Of a DNA stretch of 64,000 bases, positions 18,204 to 26,401 are shown one piece after another (positions within the stretch are counted from its first letter, which is position 1; every line of letters begins with the position of its first letter). The DNA is taken from NCBI RefSeq assembly GCF_004361855.1, contig NZ_SNWQ01000017.1, positions 62,001 to 126,000 of the forward strand, read 5' to 3'. The position numbers and the translations under genes were made by a program. The notes under the pieces were generated by a model. That model did not search any database. It was not told the origin of the DNA and saw nothing but the letters and a program-made list of their open reading frames with translations. Source of the DNA: Kribbella caucasensis. Its GTDB lineage: Bacteria > Actinomycetota > Actinomycetes > Propionibacteriales > Kribbellaceae.

Positions 18204-19106
18204 GTGGAAGCTGTTGCGCCTGAGGACTGGCCCTGCGGTTCGCTGACAACGATCATTGATGTGGATCTGCAGGCTCAGTTGACGTATGAGAGCGCTGTTC
18301 GGCTCTGGTTCGAGCTCATGACCGAGCCAGTATTCGGTGACCTGCTGCACAGGCATCGCCATGGCGACGAACGTGTGAGCGCGGATCTGTACACGGTCTA
18401 CTCCTGGGGCATCGATGAGCATCACGAGCCCTTCGGAGATCGGAGTCTCGATCGGCTGCTCAAGCAGGTCGACGAGCGGGGGCGGCGTCCCGAGTGGGTA
18501 CTACTCGCTGTCGAGGAGGAGTCGGACAACGGACTCAGAGTGCCCGGAGCAACCGGCGACTGCTTCTCTGCAGCACTTGCGGTCCGATGCTTGGAGGAAT
18601 CGCGTGAGGGCGCGCATTTCAGCGCGAGCGGGACGTATTGGTCTCCGGACCTGGTTGCGCCGGCTGCCGTGCAGGCCGACTGGTGCCGTGCAGTAAAACG
18701 ATTCGCTTCACAGACTGCCGCGGCCTTCGCCAACATCAGCGATGACAATGAAAGGGTCCGGACTGCACTGGATTCCGCCCTGGATCGGTCTGAGGCAGAA
18801 TCCATCACGATGAGTCGGTCAGTGCTCCGTGGCTATTCCTGGGTGACAGTTTGTGGGTCGGAGTTGGTCGGGCGCCTCGGCGGCGCAAGTGCGCTAGAGG
18901 CGTCTGGTGCGTTCTGGCGTGTCCACATGTTCGATCATGACGCTGCTTACCTGCAGGCCACCGAGCGACTCAATGACTACGACTCCGCAGCGATTGAGCG
19001 TGTCTTCAGAGCGTTATCTCCTGTGCTGCCTGCCGGTGTGGTCAAACCGACCTGGGGAAATGACTGGCCTCGCCTAGTGCACGATGACGCATCTCGATAT
19101 CATTGA
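18204..19106 (+). CDS. Immunity-like hypothetical protein
   Basis: 300 residues from GTG 18204, chosen because AAGGAGGG at 18188-18195 sits 8 bases upstream; the frame is open to 18060 but that extension overlaps the hairpin. No signal peptide or membrane segment. The C-terminal third has 'RGYSWVTVCGSELVGRLGG', 'QATERLNDYDSAAIERVF' and 'LSPVLPAGVVKP', a pattern I associate with actinobacterial proteins encoded near polymorphic toxins, where the first part resembles DUF3396/Imm52-like proteins; this family link is uncertain. No toxin frame precedes it, so it is probably an orphan immunity gene left after a toxin tip was lost. Confidence 0.55.
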   Translation: MEAVAPEDWPCGSLTTIIDVDLQAQLTYESAVRLWFELMTEPVFGDLLHRHRHGDERVSADLYTVYSWGIDEHHEPFGDRSLDRLLKQVDERGRRPEWVLLAVEEESDNGLRVPGATGDCFSAALAVRCLEESREGAHFSASGTYWSPDLVAPAAVQADWCRAVKRFASQTAAAFANISDDNERVRTALDSALDRSEAESITMSRSVLRGYSWVTVCGSELVGRLGGASALEASGAFWRVHMFDHDAAYLQATERLNDYDSAAIERVFRALSPVLPAGVVKPTWGNDWPRLVHDDASRYH

Positions 19107-19177
19107 GCAGTGAGGTTTCTGGGCATCTGAGCTGAGCTGTCTGTAGTCCTAGACGCGCCCGAGACTTCGAAAGCTCA

Positions 19178-19467
19178 GTGGATCGAATCCCGATACCGGT
19201 CGCGGGGACTCCTGTCCGGGGCGACGAGAGGGCCGGGAACTCAAGCCCTCGGAAGCTGTCGGAGTCGCCGGTGTGGGCTGGCGCTGTGGAGCAGTTCGGC
19301 GACATACATCCTAGTGGTCGAGGAACTATCCGGCGCCTCCTCGGGTGTGGGCGGACGATTCTTGGGGCCATCACTGCTGGAATGAATTCCAAACGATGAT
19401 CAACGAGGCGCATCGACCCAAATACGCAAATCCGTATCGACGTCTATGGTGGGGAGTAGTGCTCTGA
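19178..19467 (+). pseudogene. Decayed, frameshifted small gene
   Basis: No single frame covers the region. One frame reads 'ESPVWAGAVEQFGDIHPSGR' (to about 19320) and another then continues 'NYPAPPRVWADDSWGHHCWN' and 'HRPKYANPYRRLWWGVVL' to TGA 19465-19467. The Trp- and Tyr-rich second half looks like a true protein C-terminus and would join the first half after a single-base change. I read it as a broken immunity-like or hypothetical gene; no function can be given. Confidence 0.3.
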
Positions 19468-19501
19468 TGCCTATGATTCATTCGACTGAGCCGACTTCCG
19501 T

Positions 19502-19855
19502 GTGTGTCAGATCAGTTTCGATACGTTGCTCGAGATCCAGTTGGAGGCGGAGGACCGAGGCTACGCAACTCGGTGGACCTCGGTGGATGCACTCCGCAGC
19601 CAGGTCAAGGAAGAAGTCGTCGTCCTCCAGTCGCTGATGCGCGAGGAGCGAGGAGGGGCTGTGCGGGCTTACCGATGCCTGCTGCTGTTCTCAACCGTGG
19701 ATGCCAGGGATGTCGGCGGAATTGCCACGATCGATCTTGATCCGGCGAGGTTCGAATCGCTGGAGCGACTCGATCGAGATCCGGATGTTCGGAAGGCGCT
19801 TGCCCGGATGTTCTCCCTTGCGCTGGGCGGTATTTCGATGGTCTCGAAGAAGTAG
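19502..19855 (+). CDS. Small immunity-like hypothetical protein
   Basis: 117 residues from GTG 19502, bounded upstream by an in-frame TGA, so the start region is poor: there is no ribosome-binding site, and the gene may have lost its own 5' end. The body is convincing ('LLEIQLEAEDRGYATRW', 'RAYRCLLLFSTVDARDVGG', 'DLDPARFESLERL', 'ALARMFSLALGGISMVSKK'). It is soluble, acidic and helical. Size and place within the toxin/immunity array suggest an orphan immunity protein, perhaps truncated. Confidence 0.45.
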   Translation: MCQISFDTLLEIQLEAEDRGYATRWTSVDALRSQVKEEVVVLQSLMREERGGAVRAYRCLLLFSTVDARDVGGIATIDLDPARFESLERLDRDPDVRKALARMFSLALGGISMVSKK

Positions 19856-19867
19856 TGGGCTCTGCTG

Positions 19868-20047
19868 ATGTCCGCGGGCAGATTTGTGTCGGCGCTGCTG
19901 AGTCGGTATGGCAGGCGCCACATCGACGCGATGCCGCCCACTTACGTTAATGATGTCCCTGCGATGAGTTGGGGACTGTGGTTCGAGCGGCGTTTGACCC
20001 GGTCGGCCATCCGGAACTTCATAGCCCGAACGTTGGCGCCAGCATGA
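19868..20047 (+). CDS. Doubtful 59-codon ORF overlapping the CPCC gene start
   Basis: ATG 19868 to TGA 20045-20047, whose TGA overlaps the ATG of the next frame as ATGA. The protein ('MSAGRFVSALLSRYGRRHID' to 'AIRNFIARTLAPA') matches nothing I know. Its 3' half lies over an RHS scar (19996-20015) that makes sense in another frame, so this ORF may be chance. Confidence 0.15.
   Translation: MSAGRFVSALLSRYGRRHIDAMPPTYVNDVPAMSWGLWFERRLTRSAIRNFIARTLAPA
19996..20015 (+). repeat. 20-nt RHS scar (DPVGHPE)
   Basis: GACCCGGTCGGCCATCCGGA differs by one base from main-gene positions 12434-12453 and orphan-cassette positions 15198-15217. The scar reads Asp-Pro-Val-Gly-His-Pro in the same frame as the CPCC gene that starts at 20044. 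It marks an old RHS junction. Confidence 0.6.
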
Positions 20048-20433
20048 TCCGACGCTGTCCGTGTCCGTGCTGTGGTCGACTCGTGCACGATGGCCAACCG
20101 GGTTCCTATCGAATCTGTCCGGTCTGTCGCTGGTAAGACGACCAGGTGCAACTCCGGTGGCCGCTCTACAGCGGTGGTGCGAACAAGCCGTCTCTTGTCG
20201 ATGCCCAGGGGACGTACAGGACGATCCGGGTCAGCGAATCCAGTCGTTCTGATCGGGCTCGGCCGCCGATGGGAGACGAACCGATCGATGAGAATTTTCG
20301 CCCAATAGATCTGGCTATTGATAGCTTCGAAGAAACATTAGTGCAGGATGAACCTTGGCCCGAGGATCGCGCCGTCCTCTATTGGTGGCGGCCAACGTTC
20401 TGGAGGCAGGAGCCTTCCCCGGGCCGTGAATAG
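20044..20433 (+). pseudogene. CPCC-family cysteine-rich protein with in-frame TAA
   Basis: From ATG 20044 the frame reads 'MIRRCPCPCCGRLVHDGQPG' then 'SYRICPVCRW', stops at TAA 20134-20136, and resumes in the same frame with 'DDQVQLRWPLYSGGANKPSL' to a TAG at 20431-20433. CPCC-family proteins (PF14206 type) read '...CPVC.WEDD.VQ...YSGGAN..SL.EAQ', so the TAA stands where a GAA Glu codon is expected: a single G-to-T change. The four N-terminal zinc-ligand Cys plus CPVC are intact. Such proteins occur often beside toxin systems. About 30 residues would be made from the intact part; restart at GTG 20143 is possible but loses the Cys motif. Confidence 0.7.
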
Positions 20434-20451
20434 AGGAAATGAGTTCGCGAG

Positions 20452-21258
20452 ATGAGCCGCTTCGACTACAGTGTTCTCACCTGGCAGGTTGGCGCATTGT
20501 TTCGCTGGGAAGAGTTACGAAATGCCTACATGTCAGATCGCTACGATGGGGTCTACCTACGAATCGCAAGTGGGGCCAGGCTAGCGAACCTCGAATTCTT
20601 GGATGACCTACCGGAACTGAAGTATGTCGAAGTATCTGGTGTGACCATGGATGACTCGCACGCATTCAAGCTTGAAGGTCTTCGCGAGGTCGTCTTGCTG
20701 ACGAGATGTCAGGTGGCAGTTCCTAGTACTCCGGAATCTACGTTGGAGGCCGTGAGCGTCGACAACCGATCCGGATTGCAGCATCTGTCCATGTTGCCAG
20801 CGTTACGCCTTCTCCAGATTTGGGGTTTCGAGGGCCGGAGCCTTGCGGACTTTTCGAATTCTTCAGCGCTCTCCAGGCTGAAGGTCGAGGGAACGCGGCA
20901 GGACGTCTCGCTGGCGGGTCTGGAGTCGTGTGGGTCGCTGGCCGACGTGGAGCTCCTCGAGATGCGGGTTGAGGGCCTCCGGCCGCTGCGTGGTCTGTCG
21001 AAACTTAGACGTCTCTGGCTGATCGGGGACAGCTCGTTCACCTCGGCCAATCCCTTGATGCTTGAAGATCTGTCAGCCCTTGATGCCCTTGAGGAATTGA
21101 GAATCACCTATCAAGGCTCAGTGTCATCGGTTGAGCCACTACTCAATCTGCCCCGGCTGCGGGACGTGCGTCTCGGGGGGACCCGGATCGCGGATGGAAA
21201 TCTTCACCCGCTGGCCGCTCTCGCTGAACGGGCCAAAGTTCTCGGACCGGATGAGTAG
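20452..21258 (+). CDS. Leucine-rich-repeat-like protein
   Basis: 268 residues from ATG 20452, 18 bases after the CPCC stop. Repeated segments of about 22-24 residues carry hydrophobic strands and Leu positions: 'LEFLDDLPELKYVEVSGV', 'LEGLREVVLLT', 'LSMLPALRLLQIWGF', 'LRGLSKLRRLWLIGD', 'LSALDALEELRITYQG', 'LLNLPRLRDVRLGGTRI'. There is no signal peptide, so it is cytoplasmic. A solenoid of this kind is a binding scaffold; beside a toxin array it may be an immunity protein. The base composition remains lower in GC than the metabolic genes, as in the whole 17300-21250 stretch. Confidence 0.6.
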   Translation: MSRFDYSVLTWQVGALFRWEELRNAYMSDRYDGVYLRIASGARLANLEFLDDLPELKYVEVSGVTMDDSHAFKLEGLREVVLLTRCQVAVPSTPESTLEAVSVDNRSGLQHLSMLPALRLLQIWGFEGRSLADFSNSSALSRLKVEGTRQDVSLAGLESCGSLADVELLEMRVEGLRPLRGLSKLRRLWLIGDSSFTSANPLMLEDLSALDALEELRITYQGSVSSVEPLLNLPRLRDVRLGGTRIADGNLHPLAALAERAKVLGPDE

Positions 21259-21333
21259 TCAAGTCGCGAGATTGATCAGGGCGTTGCAGATGGGGCGCGA
21301 TAGCAGGAGTTCATCTGCCGGGGGCCAGCCTGG

Positions 21334-22255
21334 TCAGCGGGTAAGGGTGGTCGCCACGGTGGCGGTGGGGTACCAGTTTTCGAAGTCTTTGTAGTGGGCG
21401 GTGAAGGTCGTGGTGCCCCGGGGGAGGGCGTAGGTGGTGGTGAAGGTGCCGGCTGAGGTCATTTCTGGGTTGCCGATGGAGCGTTCGGTGGAGCCGGCGG
21501 GGGTGGCGTAGACCTGGAGGAATTGCTGGTTGGTGGCCCACCGTCTCGACGACCTCGGTGCCATCGGGGCTGACCGCGTAGTCGATGAGGTTGGAGCCGG
21601 CGTTGTCGCGCTTGCTGAGAATCGTGGGCGTCGTACCTGAGACGTCGATGACGTACGTGCTGACCGGGGAGTATCCGGTGTCGCCGGCAACGATCAGACC
21701 GGAAGCGATGGCATCGATGATGGGGTGGTAGTTGGGTCCGCCGGTGTAGACAACCGGTGCGGTGCCCGGGGCGGACCAGATCAGGAGGCCGCCGGAGCCG
21801 ATTCCGCAGTTGTAGTAGGCGCCGACGATCTTGTCGCCGGCCGGCTCGACCGCGTAGACGCAGGCACCGGTCGGCGCGGCGTACGTTGCCGAGGGCACCA
21901 AAGTGTCGGCGTCCACCGCCGTGACGTGGTCGAAGTCCGCAGCGACCAGCAACGTGTGGTGATCGTCGCTCAGGACCACATCCGAGGCACCTGTTACGGC
22001 GGAGACCTTGGCCTGCAGGACGCCGTCGAGATCCGTCACCACGAGCGGGAGTTCGCTGCCGGCGCCTTGCGCGAGGTACAGGCGGCCGCGGACCTCGTCG
22101 AGTTCCATCGCCCGGAAGTCGTCGACCGGCAGTTGCGTTCCCACGCTGTTCACCAAGACCGGCTCGTCGGCCGAACTTGGTCCGGCCAGTACGACTCCGG
22201 TCGACAATCCGATGGTCAGAGCCAGGGCCCCGAGAGCCAGTCCACGCGCGCGCAT
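21334..22255 (-). pseudogene. Secreted beta-propeller/Ig-like protein with apparent frameshift
   Basis: Start ATG 22255 has GGAGAA at 6-base spacing and a clear Sec signal peptide ('MRARGLALGALALTIGLSTG' ... ADEPV). The first 240 residues look like a YVTN-type propeller ('LYLAQGAGSELPLVVTDLDG', 'AVSPDGTEVVETV'). After 'EVVETV' (about 21540) the frame runs into Arg/His-rich nonsense, while the next frame gives 'ATNQQFLQVYATPAGSTERS' and an Ig-like end 'TTFTAHYKDFENWYPTATVA' to TGA 21334-21336. Removing one G from the GTGGG run restores a protein of about 306 residues. It diverges from the metalloprotease gene. Real decay and assembly error are both possible. Confidence 0.7.
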
Positions 22256-22470
22256 CAGTTCTCCGTCGTCAGAGTGAATCCCGAACATCCTTCCCCCGAA
22301 GCGGGCCTACATTAGAAGGAATCTGACCACTCAGCAAACCGCCCGGCTGCCTCTTCGGGCAGAACTCGGGGCGGAGGCGCGTCCGGATCTGGACAACCAC
22401 GACGGCCGGCAGTGCACTGGGCGGGAGATCGGTGGTCACGGAGGGCGCCGACTGGTGGGGGGACAGTGTC

Positions 22471-25395
22471 ATGGGGGACTTTTCGCGTGCGCGGAAGCGG
22501 TGGGTGCGGACGGTAGTGCTTGTCTGCGTCAGCTTGGTTGGGTGGGGGTTGGTTCAGCCGCAGGCGCGGGCGTTGCCGCCTTATCCGAGTCCGCCGCCTG
22601 ACTTCTCGCATCCGGGGAGTTTTCACAACACGTCGTGGGGTGCGAACGACCAGGTCTACAGCCTCACCGGCGGGCAGCGGGACCGGGAGATGCTCGTGGT
22701 GTTGCCGCGGTTCAGCGACGTCGCGAACACCCCGGGCGCAGATGAAAATTGGGCCGCGAACCGGTTCTTCGGCGGCTTCCCGAGCGTCGCGAACTGGTTC
22801 AACGCCATGTCCGGCGGCGACCTCATCCTCACCGCGGCCGCGGAGACAGACGGTACGGCGAACAACGGCGTGGTGATCGTCAACGCCGGCACGTTCCAGT
22901 CGTTCGAAGGGCTCAACGACTCGCAACGGTCCCGCCGGGTGCTCGAACTCGCCAACGCCTCGGTCAACTTCGCGACCTTCGACGACAACAACGACGGCCG
23001 GATCGACGACCTCGAGCTCACCGTGGTCAGCGTCCGCACCGGCAACCCGATCGCCGACAATCCCGATACGCCGGCCAACGAGGCGAACGCCGACAACTGC
23101 GGCGCGACCCGGGTGTCCGAAGGCGCCAGCTACGACAGCAAAACCCTGACCGGTATCAGCGTCTCGCTGAACACCACGCTGACCAACCTGATGACGCTCG
23201 TCCACGAGGTCGGTCACCAGACCACCCACATGCGGGACCTGTACGGGTTCGGTGTCGGCGCGTGGGCGTTGTCCGGCCCGACCTGCGGACCGCCGGACAC
23301 CACGCTGTTCGGTCCAAACGGCTTCGAGAAGGTGCACTTCGGTTGGGGTACGCCGAACGTCGTCGTCCAGGACGGGTACTACGACGTCGCCAACGCAGCG
23401 ACCGGTGCCCAGCCCTACTACATCCTGTACGACCCGTCGAAGGGCACCGAGGATTACTTCGTCGTCGAGAACCGGCAGGCGACGCCGAACACCTACGAGC
23501 GGTCCGTGCACGACAGCGGGCTGGCGATCTGGCGGGCCGACGACTCGGTCTGGGAGAGCGCCTCCGACACGACCCGCCCGATCGAGATCATGCGGCCGAA
23601 CGGCAGCACGACCCCCGGCTGCAACGCCAACGGCATTTGCTACGGCGGCGACCCGGCCGATGCGTGGAACCCGTGCGACACGACCTCCTCACAGCGCACC
23701 ATGTCGAGGCCCTGGCGGGACGGAACCGCGTCGCGCCTCGCGGTCCGGGCGATCGGGTGCAGCGCTTCGACGATCAGGGCGTACTTCGACGTCCGCGGGC
23801 CCGGCGTACTGGTCGACTCGACCGACGCAAAGGCTGCGCCGCGGCGAGTGGATGTCGTACCGACCGAGGCGAGCCCGGTCAGCTTCGCGGTGATGAACAC
23901 CGGTGAGGCCACCGACACGTTCGACTTCACGGTGGAGGGGTTGCCAGCGGGGTGGACCGCGTCGACCGATCGGAAGACGCTCACCGCCGGCGCGGGGAGC
24001 ACTGCCAACATCACCGTCACGCCGCCGGCCGATGCGCCTGAGACGACGATCAACTTGAACGTGGTCGGCCGTAGTACGACGGCAGCGGGGATCTCCTCGA
24101 CGAGCCCGATCCAGTTGCGCGTCGTGTTGCACGAGACCCGGCTCGAGTACACCGGTGCCGTCTCGCAGCCGTGGGGCGAGGGCGCGGGCTTCGCCGCGAC
24201 GGTCCAGGACGCCGACAACGCGCTGGCCCCGATCGCGGGTGCCGAGGTCACCTTCCGGTTGCAGGGTTCCGCCGACGCGCAGGAGGCGACGGCGATCACC
24301 GACGCGTCCGGCGTGGCGACGGCGAACCCGGCGATCACCTTGCCACCGGGGGACTACCAACTCTCGGTGAGCGTCAAGAGGCTCGGCAAGCACGCCGGGG
24401 CCGCGCTCCTCACCGACTACACCGTCGAACGGCGGCCGACGGCGATCGACTACACCGGCGACGCGACAGCGGAGTACTCCGACCCGGCCGCGGTGTCTGC
24501 GGTGTTGACCGATGGCATCAGCGGTACGCCGCTCGCGGGCAAGCCGATCGGGTTCGCCCTCGGCACGCAGTCGGCATCCGCGACCACCGACGCCACCGGG
24601 TACGCCGTCTCGTCGATCGTGGTGAACCAGCCGGCCATTTCGACGACCGCGGGCGCGACCTTCGCGGGTGACACGGGGTACTTGGCCAGCTCGGACAGCA
24701 CCGCGTTCGTGATCGACGAAGAGGACCTGAACCTCGTCTACACCGGCGACACGTTGGTACCGCGTGGGACCACGCCGAGGCTGGCCGCACAGGCGACTCA
24801 GGAGGACGACGGTTCGCCGGGCAACTTCACGCTGGCCCAGGTGCAGTTCGACCTGACGCCGACGCTCAGTACGACGCCGTACCGGTTCCAGGCGACCGCG
24901 AACGCGTCGGGCGCCGCGACCACCCCGGCGACCGGGTTGCCGGTCGACCTGTGGAAGGTCAAGCCGTCGATCCCGGCGACGAACGGCTACTGGGAGGGCT
25001 CTGGCAACGAGGTCGAACTGGTCCACTACGACGAGCGCGCCAAGGTGACCGGGCTCGGCCTGCTCGGTCGGGATTCGGCTGGTCGGCAGACTCAGCTGAC
25101 CGTGACGGGCGGCTACTCCGGCGGCAGACCGGTCGGCGTGACCGAGTTCCTGTCCAGCGAGGGTCTCTTCGTCGGCCTCCACGACGACTGGATCGTACGG
25201 GTCGGCAACCAGGCGATCGTCCAAGCCCAAGGCAACCTGGCCCTGAACACGCCCGCCACCCTCCGCCTCCACCTGGCGGACCTAGGCCCGATCCTGACCC
25301 GCCGAGACTGGTTCAACGCGACCATGACCAGCGAACGAGGCACCTACACCTCCGGCCGAGTAACCCCCACCCTCGGCGACCTCTGGATCCGCTAA
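22471..25395 (+). CDS. Secreted M6-type (immune inhibitor A-like) metalloprotease with Ig-like repeats
   Basis: 974 residues from ATG 22471 with a GGGGGGAC stretch upstream; GTG 22432 is an alternative start. A basic N-terminus and hydrophobic core ending 'PQARALPPYP' form the signal peptide. The protease domain spans about 55-450, with the zinc motif HEVGH in 'LMTLVHEVGHQTTHMRDLYG' near residue 245 and a Ca-binding-like 'DDNNDGRIDDLEL'. It continues into an NEW3/alpha-galactosidase-associated Ig domain ('AVMNTGEATDTFDFTVEGLP', about 465-560) and two or three Ig-like repeats ending near 845. It should degrade extracellular proteins. A strong hairpin terminator follows directly. Confidence 0.8.
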   Translation: MGDFSRARKRWVRTVVLVCVSLVGWGLVQPQARALPPYPSPPPDFSHPGSFHNTSWGANDQVYSLTGGQRDREMLVVLPRFSDVANTPGADENWAANRFFGGFPSVANWFNAMSGGDLILTAAAETDGTANNGVVIVNAGTFQSFEGLNDSQRSRRVLELANASVNFATFDDNNDGRIDDLELTVVSVRTGNPIADNPDTPANEANADNCGATRVSEGASYDSKTLTGISVSLNTTLTNLMTLVHEVGHQTTHMRDLYGFGVGAWALSGPTCGPPDTTLFGPNGFEKVHFGWGTPNVVVQDGYYDVANAATGAQPYYILYDPSKGTEDYFVVENRQATPNTYERSVHDSGLAIWRADDSVWESASDTTRPIEIMRPNGSTTPGCNANGICYGGDPADAWNPCDTTSSQRTMSRPWRDGTASRLAVRAIGCSASTIRAYFDVRGPGVLVDSTDAKAAPRRVDVVPTEASPVSFAVMNTGEATDTFDFTVEGLPAGWTASTDRKTLTAGAGSTANITVTPPADAPETTINLNVVGRSTTAAGISSTSPIQLRVVLHETRLEYTGAVSQPWGEGAGFAATVQDADNALAPIAGAEVTFRLQGSADAQEATAITDASGVATANPAITLPPGDYQLSVSVKRLGKHAGAALLTDYTVERRPTAIDYTGDATAEYSDPAAVSAVLTDGISGTPLAGKPIGFALGTQSASATTDATGYAVSSIVVNQPAISTTAGATFAGDTGYLASSDSTAFVIDEEDLNLVYTGDTLVPRGTTPRLAAQATQEDDGSPGNFTLAQVQFDLTPTLSTTPYRFQATANASGAATTPATGLPVDLWKVKPSIPATNGYWEGSGNEVELVHYDERAKVTGLGLLGRDSAGRQTQLTVTGGYSGGRPVGVTEFLSSEGLFVGLHDDWIVRVGNQAIVQAQGNLALNTPATLRLHLADLGPILTRRDWFNATMTSERGTYTSGRVTPTLGDLWIR

Positions 25396-25407
25396 CCCGC
25401 ACAACAA

Positions 25408-25439
25408 CCCGGCGTACGACACACCCGTCGTACGCCGGG
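25408..25439. terminator. Perfect 13-bp hairpin after the metalloprotease gene
   Basis: CCCGGCGTACGAC (25408-25420) and GTCGTACGCCGGG (25427-25439) pair perfectly around ACACCC. There is no T tract, as is usual in high-GC actinomycetes. It separates the protease gene from the vapBC promoter. Confidence 0.75.
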
Positions 25440-25454
25440 CCGTTGCGCGCCGAG

Positions 25455-25487
25455 GGTGATAGCAACACTTGATGCTCGGTGATAGCA
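25455..25487 (+). promoter_or_regulatory. Direct repeats, candidate VapB operator
   Basis: GGTGATAGCA occurs at 25455-25464 and again at 25478-25487, 23 bases apart, ending 8 bases before ATG 25496. Two direct copies on nearly the same helix face are typical of antitoxin autoregulation sites. TGATAGCAT of the second copy could also serve as a -10. Confidence 0.5.
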
Positions 25488-25495
25488 TTCGTCTC

Positions 25496-25789
25496 ATGAG
25501 ACAGCTGCTGCTTCGTGTGCCTGATGACCTGCATGCCAGGTTGGCGGCTCGTGCGCAGGAGCGCGGACAGTCGGTCAACGCGCTGGCCACCGAGCTGCTG
25601 GACCATCTGATCGAGGAAGATCCCGCGTCGGTTCGCCGCCGGCTCCGGGCGAAGGCTCACCAGTTGGGTGTGCTGGCCGAGCCACATGCCCCCCGACGGA
25701 AGTTGTCCCGAGTCGAGCGGCAAACGGCTCTCGACTCCGCCCGCGGGCTGGGGGAGGTCGTCGACGCGATCCTGGAAGACGGCCGGTAG
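25496..25789 (+). CDS. vapB: VapB/FitA-type antitoxin
   Basis: 97 residues from ATG 25496; upstream TTG/ATG codons at 25469 and 25472 would place the start within the candidate operator. The N-terminus 'MRQLLLRVPDDLHARLAARA' followed by 'RGQSVNALATELLDHLI' is a ribbon-helix-helix DNA-binding fold of the Arc/FitA type. The C-terminal part is the flexible toxin-binding segment. It would neutralise the PIN toxin encoded immediately downstream and repress the operon through the direct repeats just before its start. Confidence 0.8.
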   Translation: MRQLLLRVPDDLHARLAARAQERGQSVNALATELLDHLIEEDPASVRRRLRAKAHQLGVLAEPHAPRRKLSRVERQTALDSARGLGEVVDAILEDGR

Positions 25790-26224
25790 GTGATCATCTA
25801 CGTCGACTCCTCTGTGCTGGTCCGTGCCTACCTTCCCGACGAGCAGGGGTACGAGGCGGCCAACGATCTGCTGTTCGGCGAGGATGCGCTGGTCACCTCG
25901 ACCTGGACGTTGGTGGAGGTCACCAGTGCGCTGACACGCGCGGCCCGCAGCGGTCGAGCCGACCTTGACGGCCTGCTGGCGGCGTTCGAGACGGACACCG
26001 CGGTCGACGGGCCGGTGACTCTGCTCCGGCCCGACCCGGTGGCTGTCGAGGCACGAGCGATCGAGATCGTCCGGGATCATGCGATCAGGTCACTCGACGC
26101 CCTGCATCTCGCTGTCGCCGAGCTCGCTGCGATGCCGCTGTCCTCCCCGGAAGCCTGCGGATTCGCCAGCCGCGACCACGCGCAGGCTGAGGTCGCCGCA
26201 AAGCTGGGGTTCATCGGCAGCTGA
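25790..26224 (+). CDS. vapC: VapC-type PIN-domain RNase toxin
   Basis: 144 residues from GTG 25790, which directly abuts the antitoxin stop (TAGGTG). PIN acidic residues are visible: Asp of 'IIYVDSSVLVRAY', Glu of 'STWTLVEVTSALTR', Asp of 'IRSLDALHLAVA' and Asp of 'FASRDHAQ'. The length is normal, so the toxin appears intact. VapC enzymes are Mg-dependent RNases that often cleave tRNA or rRNA. The next element, a VapC remnant on the other strand, ends head-on with this gene. Confidence 0.88.
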   Translation: MIIYVDSSVLVRAYLPDEQGYEAANDLLFGEDALVTSTWTLVEVTSALTRAARSGRADLDGLLAAFETDTAVDGPVTLLRPDPVAVEARAIEIVRDHAIRSLDALHLAVAELAAMPLSSPEACGFASRDHAQAEVAAKLGFIGS

Positions 26225-26227
26225 TCC

Positions 26228-26401
26228 ATCTGCCGGTCGCAGGCGGCGGTAGGCGACGGACCCCTTGCCGGCCAGGAAACCCCGCCTCGAACGGCAACGG
26301 CTCGCGGTGCAACTCGGCCCCGCGCAGGGCGTCATCGAGGTCCTCGATCGAAGAGAAGTCGACCGAGACCTCGACGAGAGGCTGCACGAGCGACAGGTCA
26401 G
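26228..26401 (-). pseudogene. VapC (PIN) toxin remnant
   Basis: Reading from about 26401, 'VEVSVDFSSIEDLDDALRGA' and 'ELHREPLPFEAG' match the central part of the VapC subfamily with '..AEVSV.F.SIE.LD.AL....HREPLPWEAGFLAGKA..YRRRGG'. The match then jumps one frame to 'FLAGKGSVAYRRLRPADG' and ends near 26228 against the intact VapC gene. The N-terminal 45 or so residues with the first catalytic Asp, and the C-terminal third with the last ones, are absent. The toxin is therefore dead while its antitoxin gene is whole. Confidence 0.65.

Noticed and set aside
19170..19200. tRNA-like sequence (AGCTCAGTGG, TCGAATCCCG)
   Set aside because: The A-box-like and T-loop-like motifs are only about ten bases apart and no cloverleaf can be drawn.
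20134..20136. Recoded stop (selenocysteine or other) in the CPCC gene
   Set aside because: The codon is TAA, not TGA, no SECIS-like hairpin follows, and the family has Glu at this place.
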